Source: Collinsella sp. TM10-22 (lineage in GTDB: Bacteria; Actinomycetota; Coriobacteriia; Coriobacteriales; Coriobacteriaceae). Taken from it: a DNA stretch of 64,000 bases. The position numbers and the translations under genes are program-made. Below the pieces are notes generated by a model. That model saw nothing but the letters and a program-made list of their open reading frames with translations, had not been told where the DNA came from and did not search any database. Position 1 is the first letter of the stretch. The number at the start of each line of letters is the position of its first letter. The DNA lies in NCBI RefSeq assembly GCF_003466125.1, contig NZ_QSOC01000002.1, forward strand, positions 1-64,000, given 5' to 3'. Below, piece by piece: positions 52,101 to 60,061 of the stretch.

Positions 52101-52315
52101 TTGCCGATTTTTCTGAATACCGCCACTGCAGGCCCCACATGGACGCTCAGTGGCATCCAGCAGAATCCCCACCAACATCCCAATATCTGGTAAGCGCGTG
52201 ATAATCGCACGGTGCAAACCTCCGCACCCCCTCGGTCGAGTATCATGGGTCAGCTACGCCTTTTTGCGCAGCAACCTTTGACCTTTTCCTTCGACGCTTG
52301 GCGGTTTTTAGATTC

Positions 52316-53515
52316 ATGGCTTTATCCCCGAGCTACATACCGTATCTATGCGTGGCAGCGGCGGCCTTTATCACGACCTTCCTCACGGTGCCCCTGGTCA
52401 AGCGCTTGGCAATTAAGCTCGACGCCGTCGACTATCCTTCTAAGCGCCGCATCAACACCAAGCCCATCCCGCGTTTGGGCGGAACGGCGGTGTTTTTGGG
52501 CCTGGTCGTTGCCTGCATTGTGCAAATCCTAGGCACCTGGCACCTAGGCTGGCCGCCCGTCCTGGTACCGCACCCACGCCTTCACATTAGCTATCCCATG
52601 CTGGCGCTCTCCTTTACCGTCATCTTTGCGACCGGCGCTATCGACGACGTCTATCAGCTCAAGCCCAAACAAAAACTGGCCGGTCAGGTACTCGCCGCGC
52701 TCATCGCCTGTATCGGCGGCTTGCGGATCGTCGTCATCGTCAACCCGTTTGCCCCCGGCGAAATCATGCTCGGATGGCTCGCCTACCCCATCACCGTGAT
52801 CTATCTGGTGGCATTCACCAACATCATTAACCTCATCGACGGCCTCGACGGCTTGGCCACGGGCATCTGCGGCATCGCATCGTTCACCATGTTTTCGATG
52901 GCCGTTCTCTCGGGGCGCATCGACGCCGCAGCGCTCTCCATTGCGCTCTTTGGCGCCTGCCTGGCCTTTTTGCGCTACAACTTCAACCCCGCAAGCATCT
53001 TCTTGGGCGACTCGGGGTCGCTGCTTCTGGGCTTTGCGCTGGGCTCCATCTCGCTGCTCAACGTGAGCCGCACCGCCGCGCTCACCTCGCTTATCATCCC
53101 GCTCATCGTTGCCGGCGTGCCCATCATCGACACGTTTAGCGCCATCGTGCGCCGCAAGCGCGCCCACATTAGCATCGGGCAGGCCGACAAGGGCCACATC
53201 CACCATCGCCTGATTCAGGAGGGCTACAACCAAAAGCAGGCCGTACTGCTCATCTATGCCTGGTGCATCATGCTTTCGGCCGGCGCCGCCGCCATTAATC
53301 AGGTCGAGGTCCCCATGCGCGTGCTCATCTTTACCGTGCTCGCCATTGGCTCGGCAGCCTTCGCCAAGCACCTGCACCTGTTTGAGCCCGTGCTGCGCCA
53401 CCATTACAACAAGCGCACGCACGAGGACGAGCTGGTAACCCCCGACGACCCCGCCTTTAAGCAGGAGGAGCAGGCGGCGGAAGAGCGTAAGGAAGAGCGG
53501 CACCACAGGCGCTAG
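52316..53515 (+). CDS. WecA/TagO-like undecaprenyl-phosphate sugar-1-phosphate transferase
   Basis: 399 residues from ATG 52316 (a TTG six codons earlier is possible; neither has a strong Shine-Dalgarno sequence). About ten membrane segments. PNPT-family motifs: DYPSKRRINTKPIPRLGG, ATGAIDDVYQLKPKQKL, NIINLIDGLDGLATG, FNPASIFLGDSGSLLLG and KGHIHHRLIQEGYNQ. It puts a HexNAc-1-phosphate on undecaprenyl phosphate to begin wall teichoic acid, wall polysaccharide or O-antigen-type polymers. The tail is charged and cytoplasmic. It likely initiates the glycan built by the glycosyltransferases at 3.9-13 kb. Confidence 0.9.
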   Translation: MALSPSYIPYLCVAAAAFITTFLTVPLVKRLAIKLDAVDYPSKRRINTKPIPRLGGTAVFLGLVVACIVQILGTWHLGWPPVLVPHPRLHISYPMLALSFTVIFATGAIDDVYQLKPKQKLAGQVLAALIACIGGLRIVVIVNPFAPGEIMLGWLAYPITVIYLVAFTNIINLIDGLDGLATGICGIASFTMFSMAVLSGRIDAAALSIALFGACLAFLRYNFNPASIFLGDSGSLLLGFALGSISLLNVSRTAALTSLIIPLIVAGVPIIDTFSAIVRRKRAHISIGQADKGHIHHRLIQEGYNQKQAVLLIYAWCIMLSAGAAAINQVEVPMRVLIFTVLAIGSAAFAKHLHLFEPVLRHHYNKRTHEDELVTPDDPAFKQEEQAAEERKEERHHRR

Positions 53516-53671
53516 GGTTTGCTGGCGAGGATGGGCTAGGCGTTGGCAGCCGTTCGCGCGGACGGCGTGACGGACATGAAAGCCGGCTCCCGACAGTCCC
53601 TCACCCACTCACGCCCACCCCTCAATAAACACGCTATCATCAAGACCTGCGAACGAACGTTAGGAGCAATC

Positions 53672-54721
53672 ATGCCAAACGAGAACAGCTACGAAGTCGC
53701 GCTGCAAAAGAGCAACGCCATTCGCGAGGGCCTGGCCAAGACGCCCGAGAAGTTCACCATGCTCACCGGCGACCGCCCCACCGGCCGTCTGCACCTGGGC
53801 CACTACTTCGGTACCCTCAAGGGCCGTGTTGAGCTGCAGAACATGGGCGCCAAGACCAACGTGCTCATCGCCGACTACCAGGTCATCACCGACCGCGACA
53901 CCACCGAGCACATCCAGGACAACGTGTACAACATGGTCATGGACTACCTTGCCTGCGGCATCGACCCCGACAAGACCATGATCTACGCGCACTCCGCCGT
54001 GCCCGCCGCCAACCAGCTCATGCTGCCGTTCCTGTCGCTGGTCTCCGAGGCAGAGCTGGCGCGCAACCCAACGGTTAAGGCCGAGATGGAGGCCAGCGGC
54101 CATGAGCTCACCGGCCTTTTGCTCACCTACCCGGTGCATCAGGCCTGCGACATCCTGTTCTGCAAGGGCAACGTCGTGCCCGTCGGCCGCGACCAGCTGC
54201 CGCACATCGAGCTCACCCGCACCATCGCCCGCCGCTTTAACAACCGCTACGGCAAGGTGTTCCCCGAGGTCGACGCGCTGCTGTCCGACACGCCGCTGCT
54301 GCCCGGCTTGGACGGTCGAAAGATGAGCAAGAGCTACGGCAACGCCATCAACATCTCCATGACCGCCGAGGAGACGGCCAAGCGCATCAAGAAGAGCCAG
54401 ACCGACTCCGAGCGCATGATCACGTTTGACCCCGAGAACCGCCCCGGCGTGTCCGGTCTGCTTTCGACAGCCGCCATCTGCACCGGTCGTTCCGAGGTTG
54501 AGATCGCCGAAGAGATTGGCATGGGCGGCTCCGGTCAGCTTAAGAAGTACGTGACCGAGGCGGTCAACGAGTACTTCGCGCCGATCCGCGAGCGTCGCCA
54601 GCGCTATGAGAACGACCTGGACTATGTGAAGGACGTGCTGCACGAGGGCAACCGTCGTGCCAACGAGATTGCCGAGCAGACCCTGGCCGAGGTTCAGGAC
54701 GCCATGGGTATGGTGTACTAG
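53672..54721 (+). CDS. trpS: Tryptophanyl-tRNA synthetase
   Basis: 349 residues from ATG 53672 (TAGGAGCAATC upstream). Class I: HIGH motif in TGDRPTGRLHLGHYFGTL, GRDQLPHIELTR, KMSKS in LDGRKMSKSYGNAI. It charges tRNA-Trp. No T-box leader is visible. Codon use is strongly biased, fitting high expression. An 18-bp perfect hairpin follows. Confidence 0.96.
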   Translation: MPNENSYEVALQKSNAIREGLAKTPEKFTMLTGDRPTGRLHLGHYFGTLKGRVELQNMGAKTNVLIADYQVITDRDTTEHIQDNVYNMVMDYLACGIDPDKTMIYAHSAVPAANQLMLPFLSLVSEAELARNPTVKAEMEASGHELTGLLLTYPVHQACDILFCKGNVVPVGRDQLPHIELTRTIARRFNNRYGKVFPEVDALLSDTPLLPGLDGRKMSKSYGNAINISMTAEETAKRIKKSQTDSERMITFDPENRPGVSGLLSTAAICTGRSEVEIAEEIGMGGSGQLKKYVTEAVNEYFAPIRERRQRYENDLDYVKDVLHEGNRRANEIAEQTLAEVQDAMGMVY

Positions 54722-54792
54722 AGACAAGCTCTGCGGCGCTGCCGCCGGGATTTGGACACATACAGACGGTGAGGCTAAATCCTCCCCTAACA

Positions 54793-54834
54793 GGAACGGG
54801 CCCGCTGGCAGTCAGTTGCCAGCGGGCCCGTTCC
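54793..54834 (+). terminator. Long perfect hairpin after trpS
   Basis: 18-bp perfect arms (GGAACGGGCCCGCTGGCA / TGCCAGCGGGCCCGTTCC) with a 6-nt loop, 72 bp after the trpS stop. No U tract, but the stem is very stable. The rest of the gap to 55010 has a TACAAT near 54930 and no convincing gene. Confidence 0.7.
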
Positions 54835-55010
54835 CGAAGTACACCGTTGAATCGCACAGAGGGGAGGAATGCGAATCAAACTCAACAGGGCAGGCTTTTT
54901 CATCGCCTATGGCCTGCTCCGTTGCTGAATACAATATAGTTCACCATGGTTTACTTTGTAGTGTCAATATGCTCCGCCACGCCTTCTCCATAAGTTAGCT
55001 CAGGTAAACT

Positions 55011-55051
55011 AAAACCACCACAAAGGGGACCGGCACCTTTGTGGTGGTTTT
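55011..55051. repeat. Family A repeat, copy 4
   Basis: 16-bp perfect stem AAAACCACCACAAAGG / CCTTTGTGGTGGTTTT, core GGACCGGCA (forward, one change). Located 16 bp after the stop of the MGMT-like gene. Confidence 0.85.
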
Positions 55052-55067
55052 AGCCACGGCAGAACCG

Positions 55068-55388
55068 TTAGAGTCCGGCAGGCCAGCGACAGGCGCCCAG
55101 ATCGACGTGCATGTCGTCCTTAAACGCCACACCCTCCCCTAGCAAAAGCTCACGTTGAGCATCGGGACCGCCAAAAGCAAAACCCTCGCAAATGTGCCCG
55201 TCGGCAAACACCACACGGTGACAGGGAATCTCGCCGGGGCGCGGATTGCTGTGCAGCGCATAGCCCACAAAACGCGCGCTCCGCGGACGACCGGCGAGCA
55301 GCGCCACCTGACCGTACGTGGCGACCATCCCTTCGGGGATCTGCTCGACCACCTCGTACACCCGTTCAAAAAAGCCCTCAGACGCCAT
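55068..55388 (-). CDS. MGMT-family methylated-DNA cysteine methyltransferase-like protein
   Basis: 106 residues, only the C-terminal DNA-binding/active-site domain of O6-alkylguanine transferases. FFERVYEVVEQIPEGMVATYGQVALLAG is the helix-turn-helix and EIPCHRVVFADG has the acceptor Cys56, so unlike the ATL proteins (Trp in place of Cys) it could repair DNA alkylation. The N-terminal ribonuclease-like domain of Ada/Ogt is absent, as in many small family members. It lies between two family A palindromes. Confidence 0.87.
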   Translation of the reverse strand: MASEGFFERVYEVVEQIPEGMVATYGQVALLAGRPRSARFVGYALHSNPRPGEIPCHRVVFADGHICEGFAFGGPDAQRELLLGEGVAFKDDMHVDLGACRWPAGL

Positions 55389-55416
55389 TGCTCACTCCTT
55401 TCCATCCGGAAAAGCA

Positions 55417-55457
55417 TAAACCACCACAAAGGTGCCTGTCCCCTTTGTGGTGGTTTA
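55417..55457. repeat. Family A repeat, copy 5
   Basis: TAAACCACCACAAAGG arm, core TGCCTGTCC (reverse), arm CCTTTGTGGTGGTTTA. 12 bp after the degV stop; likely its terminator. Confidence 0.85.
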
Positions 55458-55468
55458 TGGCAGGTCGG

Positions 55469-56323
55469 TTAGTTGGTAGGCTGGAAGAAGGCTATGGCTA
55501 CGGCGCCGGGACCTACGTGGGTGCCGATGGCGGCGCCGATGGTATGGACGGGCAGCTCGCCCTCGATGTGGCCAGCCCACAGCGCCACGCTGTCCTCAAT
55601 ATACTTCTTGAGCACCGCATCCGAAAGTCCCGTATAGCCAAGCGCCAGGGGCATGGCGAAGTCGACGCCGCCCGCCTTTTCGACCTTCTGGTTCAGCAGG
55701 TTACGACCGTTCTTGGAGCCGCGCGCCTTGCCCAGCTGTACGATCAGACCGTCCTCTACAGCCACCACGGGCTTTACGTTGAGCAGCGTACCCACGGCGC
55801 CCGCCGCAGCAGACAGTCGACCGCCGCGCACCAGATACTCCAGCGTCTCGAGCAGGCCAATAACCACAACTCGGTCGCGCACGGCCTCGACAGCCGCCGC
55901 GATCTGAGATGCACTGCGGCCCTCGTCCACCAAGCGCAGCGCATACTCGACCAGGACGCGCTCGCCCAGGGTGACGTTGTTGCTGTCTACCACGAACACG
56001 TCGCCACCTGGCGCCTCGGCAAGTGCGGTACGGGCACTCTGATTGGTGCCCGAAAGCTTAGCGCCCACGGTAATAATCACGGCCTCGTCGCCGGCCTCAC
56101 GTGCTTCGGCAATCGCCTGCGAAAAGGCATACGGGTTGACCTGGCCGGTCATGGGCAGCTCATCGCGCTCCACGAGCATCTCGTAAAAACGCTGGTGGTC
56201 GATGTCGACGCCATCCATGTACACATCGGTGCCAAAGGTGACGGACAGCGGCAAAACGGCCAGCGCCGGATGCTCGGCCGGCGACATATCGCTTGCGGAA
56301 TCGGTAATAATGCGGACAGACAT
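55469..56323 (-). CDS. DegV-family fatty acid-binding protein
   Basis: 284 residues from ATG 56323 (AAAGGATCAACT upstream). DegV features: VRIITDSASDMSPAE, the VTFGTDVYMDGVDI strand, TGQVNPYAFSQAI, GAKLSGTNQSARTA, VDSNNVTLGERVLVEYA, GLLETLEYLVRGGRLS and IGTHVGPGAVAIAFF. These proteins bind fatty acids; FakB, the best-known member, presents them to the kinase FakA for phosphorylation. No fakA is nearby. Confidence 0.92.
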   Translation of the reverse strand: MSVRIITDSASDMSPAEHPALAVLPLSVTFGTDVYMDGVDIDHQRFYEMLVERDELPMTGQVNPYAFSQAIAEAREAGDEAVIITVGAKLSGTNQSARTALAEAPGGDVFVVDSNNVTLGERVLVEYALRLVDEGRSASQIAAAVEAVRDRVVVIGLLETLEYLVRGGRLSAAAGAVGTLLNVKPVVAVEDGLIVQLGKARGSKNGRNLLNQKVEKAGGVDFAMPLALGYTGLSDAVLKKYIEDSVALWAGHIEGELPVHTIGAAIGTHVGPGAVAIAFFQPTN

Positions 56324-56442
56324 AGTTGATCCTTTCTTGCGCGGGCCTCGCGCAGGGAATTTCGACAGCAATGCCCCGGCACGGCGAACGCGCTCAAACG
56401 GGACTCTGCAGTTGTTTATCGGAAGCAAATGCCCCAGCGGCT

Positions 56443-56892
56443 CTACAGCTCGCGCAGGGTGTTGAGAATCGTGCGCAACGACGCGTACATCTGCTCGCGC
56501 TGCTCCACGCCCATGGTCTTGCCGGTGGTGTCGAGCACTTCGCGAATAATGCGATCGGCCTCGTTCATGCTCTCGCCACCCAACGTGGTCAGACGAACCG
56601 GGGCACGGTATTTAACGGCAGCATCGCCCGAATCTTCGACCTCGACGTAGCCGCCCTCCTCCAGATGCGCCAGCGTGCGCGAGACAGCGGCACGGGTCAC
56701 GCCTGCCATGCGGGCGAGGTCGGCCCCAGTCAAGCCGTCCTTGCTGCGCTCCAGATAGTACAGGCACATAACATCGGAGCCCTTGAGGCCCAGCCTTGCG
56801 CCCTCAGATGCCTTAATGCGCTGGATCTCCTTGTAGAGACCGCTGATCAGTCCGACAAAGTCCTCGAAACGTGCCTCGTCGCTCTGCTGCAT
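56443..56892 (-). CDS. MarR-family transcriptional regulator
   Basis: 149 residues from ATG 56892 (AAAGGCGG upstream). Winged helix: LGLKGSDVMCLYYLERSKDGLTGADLARMAGVTRAAVSRTLAHLEEGGYVEVED, then a basic wing and a C-terminal dimerisation helix. The family binds palindromes and responds to small phenolic, fatty acid or redox signals. It is 119 bp upstream of degV on the same strand, so it may control or be co-expressed with that gene. Confidence 0.86.
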   Translation of the reverse strand: MQQSDEARFEDFVGLISGLYKEIQRIKASEGARLGLKGSDVMCLYYLERSKDGLTGADLARMAGVTRAAVSRTLAHLEEGGYVEVEDSGDAAVKYRAPVRLTTLGGESMNEADRIIREVLDTTGKTMGVEQREQMYASLRTILNTLREL

Positions 56893-56996
56893 GGGAGACA
56901 ACCGCCTTTCGCTTGCATAATGCTAACGAGTAAACATCTTAGCCGTACTCAGCGACCGGCAGCCCCACGCGCCCCATTTGTTAACCCATCAACATA

Positions 56997-57035
56997 AAAA
57001 CCACCACAAAGGGGACAGGCACCTTTGTGGTGGTT
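56997..57035. repeat. Family A repeat, copy 6
   Basis: AAAACCACCACAAAGG arm, core GGACAGGCA (forward), arm CCTTTGTGGTGGTT, tail diverged to GTG. 30 bp after the B3/B4 gene stop. Confidence 0.83.
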
Positions 57036-57065
57036 GTGACCGTCGAGTTTGATCCGCAGGCGTCG

Positions 57066-57785
57066 CTACAGTTCCACGCAAGGATTGTCGCGAGTCACAA
57101 GCGTCTTGACGACAACCGTCGCTCCCAGATAGCGCTCAAGCAACTCAGCGAGGCGATCAACGGCAGCCTGGCAATCCCCCATCCGCTCGGGCTCCACGCA
57201 CTCAATCGCCAGGAATGCATCGGCCGAATCGTCAGACAGCGCCGTGCGAACGCCGTCGCGCCAGTTCCAGCAGCGGCACACGGCGCCCGCATCGTCAATA
57301 TAGGCGAGCTCGCCGGAAAGCGTCGGATCATCTGTCTCCTCGCCAAGCGGCAGGAACGCATCGCCGCCATCGGTCACCGCCAAGCGCAGATTGCCCTCAA
57401 TCGCGTGCACATCCTCACCGCCAACAGGCAGCGCATAGGTCAGCGACACCGTGTTGTAGATATCCACCGCCGGCGTAATATGACCGACCGGTTTGCCTTT
57501 GAGCACGCGCTTAAGCAGGTTCTCAATCGAACAACGCGCGCCCTTCTTAGTCTTGAACAGACGATACGCCTCGCGCCATGCCTTGACCGGCGCATTCTCG
57601 CTGATGGTATCGCTCGTCAGGTGACGCTCCGCATCGATATTGGCGCGGTCAAGCAGCGCGGCAATCGCATCCACGTCCTCCTGGGAAATCTGCGCCGCGG
57701 GCTTCATGCCCTTTACGACCACAACGCCGATAGCCGCCTGCGGAAACAGTTCCCAAAACGAATCCTCGGCAACGAAACTCTTCAT
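57066..57785 (-). CDS. B3/B4 tRNA-binding domain protein (PheT-editing-like)
   Basis: 239 residues from ATG 57785 (GAAGGGAGAGCAC upstream). It matches the B3/B4 domain shared with the phenylalanyl-tRNA synthetase beta subunit: WREAYRLFKTKKGARCSIENLLKRVLKGKPVGHITPAVDIYNTVSLTYALPVGGEDV and GELAYIDDAGAVCRCWNWRDG. Free-standing members are thought to act on mischarged tRNA or as amino-acid-binding proteins, without firm proof. A terminator-like hairpin and candidate promoter lie in its leader (57830-57935). Confidence 0.82.
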   Translation of the reverse strand: MKSFVAEDSFWELFPQAAIGVVVVKGMKPAAQISQEDVDAIAALLDRANIDAERHLTSDTISENAPVKAWREAYRLFKTKKGARCSIENLLKRVLKGKPVGHITPAVDIYNTVSLTYALPVGGEDVHAIEGNLRLAVTDGGDAFLPLGEETDDPTLSGELAYIDDAGAVCRCWNWRDGVRTALSDDSADAFLAIECVEPERMGDCQAAVDRLAELLERYLGATVVVKTLVTRDNPCVEL

Positions 57786-57829
57786 GTGCTCTCCCTTCAT
57801 AGCGTGCGCCCGAGCCCGGGCGCCTAAAC

Positions 57830-57935
57830 AAAAAGCGCCCTTACGACGGCCACCTTCAAAGTCCTACGGTGCCGCCACAAGAGCGCTTACGCTGCCCCCA
57901 TCCGGAGAAGGGGGCGATATGTCAGGCGTATTGTA
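57830..57935 (-). promoter_or_regulatory. Possible attenuator leader of the B3/B4 gene
   Basis: On the minus strand: -10-like TACAAT (57935-57930), hairpin GCCCCC/GGGGGC (57894-57915), then a long terminator-type stem (arms 57869-57888 and 57834-57854, about 17 of 20 paired) followed by TTTTTG, ending 45 nt before the start codon. It may regulate the gene by early termination, or simply be a second terminator for pckA. Confidence 0.4.
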
Positions 57936-57956
57936 ACCCGAGTCTTCCGCCCGAGC

Positions 57957-57997
57957 AAAACCACCACAAAGGTGCCTGTCCCCTTTGTGGTGGTTTT
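57957..57997. repeat. Family A repeat, copy 7
   Basis: AAAACCACCACAAAGG arm, core TGCCTGTCC (reverse), arm CCTTTGTGGTGGTTTT; 16-bp perfect stem. 16 bp after the pckA stop. Confidence 0.85.
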
Positions 57998-58012
57998 GAA
58001 CTCGCGGCGATG

Positions 58013-59683
58013 CTAGAGACGAAATCCCAGCAGGCCGCGGCCGCGATGACGGGCCTCGGCGGGCACCTGGGCGTGCGGGCCGGCGGCCTTGACGGACTCG
58101 GGCAGGTGCGAGTACTTCTTCTCGAAGTTCTCCTCGAACATCACCGCCAGGTTGTGCGCGGCCTCGTCGTAGCGCGCGGTGCTCTGCCAGTACTGGCGCG
58201 GCACCAGGATGCCGTCGGGCACACCGTGGCACGTGGTGGGAATGTCGACGTTAAAGATATCGTCGTGCACGAACTCGCTGTCCTCGATGGTACCGTCGAG
58301 GGCGCGGGCCACCAGGGCGCGCGTGTAGGCAAGCTCGATACGATGGCCAACGCCGTAGCCGCCACCGATCCAGCCGGTATTGACCAGGTACACGCGCGTG
58401 CGGCCGTCGGCAATGCGCTCGCCGAGCATCTTGGCGTAGACCATAGGGTCGAGCGGCATAAACGGCTCGCCAAACAGCGAGGAGAACGTGGGCGTGGGCT
58501 CGGTGACGCCGACCTCGGTGCCGGGGATCTTGGCCGTAAAGCCTGTCACAAAGTGATACATGGCGGCATCGGCCGTCAGGCGCGAGATGGGCGGCAGCAC
58601 GCCAAAGGCATCGCAGGTCAAATACAGCACGACGCTCGGGGTGGTGCCCATGCCCTTGGTCCACGCGTTGGGGATATGCTCAACGGGATAGGCCACGCGC
58701 GTATTGTGCGTGATCGAGACGTCATCATAGTTGGGCTTGCGGTTCTCGTCGAGCACCACGTTTTCGCAGATGGCGCCAAAGCGAACGGCGTTGAAGATCT
58801 CGGGCTCGTGGAACGCGTCCAGACCCTCGCACTTGGCGTAGCAGCCGCCCTCGATGTTGAAGATGCCCATGTCGGACCAGCCGTGCTCATCGTCACCGAT
58901 CAGCAGTCGCGTGGGGTTGGCCGAAAGCGTGGTCTTGCCGGTGCCCGACAGGCCAAAGAACACCGCGGTCTCGTGCGTGACGGGATCCATGCTGGCCGAG
59001 CAGTGCATGGGCAGCACATCGTCCTCGACAGGCAGCAGGTAATTCATGACGCTGAAGATGGACTTTTTGATCTCGCCGGAATAGCCGGTGCCGGCGACCA
59101 GAATCACGCGTTCCTGGAAGTTGATGACCACGGCGGCGCTGGAGTTGAGGCCCTTGATGGCAGGATCGCACTGGTAGCCCGGCGCGGCGAGCACGCAGAA
59201 GTCCGGCTCACCGGTGCGCGCAATTTCGCGAGCGAGCGGACGGGCGAGCATTTGCTTAATGAAGAGCGCCTGGCTGGCACGCTCGCAGGCGACGAGCAGG
59301 CGACGCGTGTGGTTGCGGTCGGCGCCCGCCATGCCGCGCGTGACGAACACGTCGCGCTCGTTGAGGTAGTCGACGATACCGGCCTTGATGGCCTCGTAGC
59401 TCTCGACAGACAGCGGGCGGTTGACGGCACCCCAGGCAATCTTGTCGTGCACATCGGGCGTATCGACGATAAAGCGGTCGTTGGGCGAGCGGCCAGTACG
59501 CTCCCCCGTCTCGATCACCAGCGCGCCGTTGGACGCCATGCGGCCTTCTTCGCGGCGGATGGCGTGCTCGACGAGCTCCGCGGCGGGTAGATCGACCAGC
59601 AGACGGGGCTCGTTCTCGGCGGGATCTTCGACCAGCGTAATGCCAAAGTTGGACAGAACTTCTGCAGGGGTAACACCAGGCAT
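58013..59683 (-). CDS. pckA: Phosphoenolpyruvate carboxykinase (ATP)
   Basis: 556 residues from ATG 59683 (AAAGGAGGCCCC upstream). ATP-type PEPCK: GERTGRSPNDRFIVD, FQERVILVAGTGYSGEIKKSIFSVMNYLLP, MHCSAS, kinase-1a GLSGTGKTTLSA, kinase-2 LIGDDEHGW, FNIEGGCYAKC and HVPNAW-type EHIPNAWTKGM. It interconverts oxaloacetate and PEP; in anaerobic gut bacteria it usually runs toward oxaloacetate, fixing CO2 and making ATP during fermentation. About 20 residues longer than E. coli PckA. Confidence 0.96.
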   Translation of the reverse strand: MPGVTPAEVLSNFGITLVEDPAENEPRLLVDLPAAELVEHAIRREEGRMASNGALVIETGERTGRSPNDRFIVDTPDVHDKIAWGAVNRPLSVESYEAIKAGIVDYLNERDVFVTRGMAGADRNHTRRLLVACERASQALFIKQMLARPLAREIARTGEPDFCVLAAPGYQCDPAIKGLNSSAAVVINFQERVILVAGTGYSGEIKKSIFSVMNYLLPVEDDVLPMHCSASMDPVTHETAVFFGLSGTGKTTLSANPTRLLIGDDEHGWSDMGIFNIEGGCYAKCEGLDAFHEPEIFNAVRFGAICENVVLDENRKPNYDDVSITHNTRVAYPVEHIPNAWTKGMGTTPSVVLYLTCDAFGVLPPISRLTADAAMYHFVTGFTAKIPGTEVGVTEPTPTFSSLFGEPFMPLDPMVYAKMLGERIADGRTRVYLVNTGWIGGGYGVGHRIELAYTRALVARALDGTIEDSEFVHDDIFNVDIPTTCHGVPDGILVPRQYWQSTARYDEAAHNLAVMFEENFEKKYSHLPESVKAAGPHAQVPAEARHRGRGLLGFRL

Positions 59684-59823
59684 GGGGCCTCCTTTAAAAA
59701 CGCGGCACGTGGACGCGGCGCGCACTTTACTCACATAAAGCCCGTTGTACCCGATATGCAAAAACGTTTTTGCGGCAACCGCGAAGCACCCGCCCAACGG
59801 TCAAAAATCGCACGCAAGCGGCC

Positions 59824-59876
59824 TAGTCATTGGGGACGTTCTTAAACGACTAGCCATTCGGGACATTCTTGAACAG
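59824..59876. repeat. Family B repeat, copy 2 (tandem dimer)
   Basis: The same 27-bp unit starting TAGTCATTGGGGACGTTC as at 37757, then a diverged unit starting TAGCCATTCGGGACATTC. Lies in the pckA upstream region, left of family D units. Confidence 0.65.
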
Positions 59877-59885
59877 GCAACAACC

Positions 59886-59938
59886 AAGGAGTGTCCCCAG
59901 ATGCTGGCACTTAGGGACGTTCCCAAAGTGCCGGCACA
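59886..59938. repeat. Family D repeat, left flank of the IS110 element
   Basis: A diverged unit (AAGGAGTGTCCCCAGATGCTGGCAC) shares its end with a near-perfect 35-bp palindrome (59902-59936) whose arms meet at GGGACGTTCCC and end in GCCGGCA. The next bases begin the IS110 element. Confidence 0.7.
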
Positions 59939-59965
59939 GACGATATGAGCAGGACATAAAACATT

Positions 59966-60061
59966 GGGAGCCCCCGGCATGAAAGTCCGCGGATCAGGCC
60001 GACAATGGTGAGTGTCTAATCCAGCCGTGGCGGCCACGCCGCATTCATGGAAGGGGCTCCC
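59966..60061 (+). other. Structured 5' leader of the IS110 transposase
   Basis: Arms GGGAGCCCCCGGCATGAA (59966-59983) and TTCATGGAAGGGGCTCCC (60044-60061) pair at 15 of 18 positions and enclose a GTGGC/GCCAC mini-hairpin. The right arm covers the ribosome-binding site and abuts the ATG at 60062, so folding would limit translation; it could also be part of a guide RNA. Confidence 0.5.

Noticed and set aside
53516..53671. T-box leader for trpS
   Set aside because: No T-box motif or terminator hairpin in the gap.
54868..54927. Small open frame (19 codons) after GGGGAGGA
   Set aside because: The purine run touches the ATG with no spacing, and nothing supports expression or conservation.
57786..57940. 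T-box riboswitch upstream of the B3/B4 gene
   Set aside because: The leader is under 150 nt and lacks the conserved T-box sequence and a stem I with specifier loop.
41190..57997. CRISPR array made of the repeated palindromes
   Set aside because: Copies are kilobases apart, separated by genes, and alternate in orientation; no spacers or cas genes.
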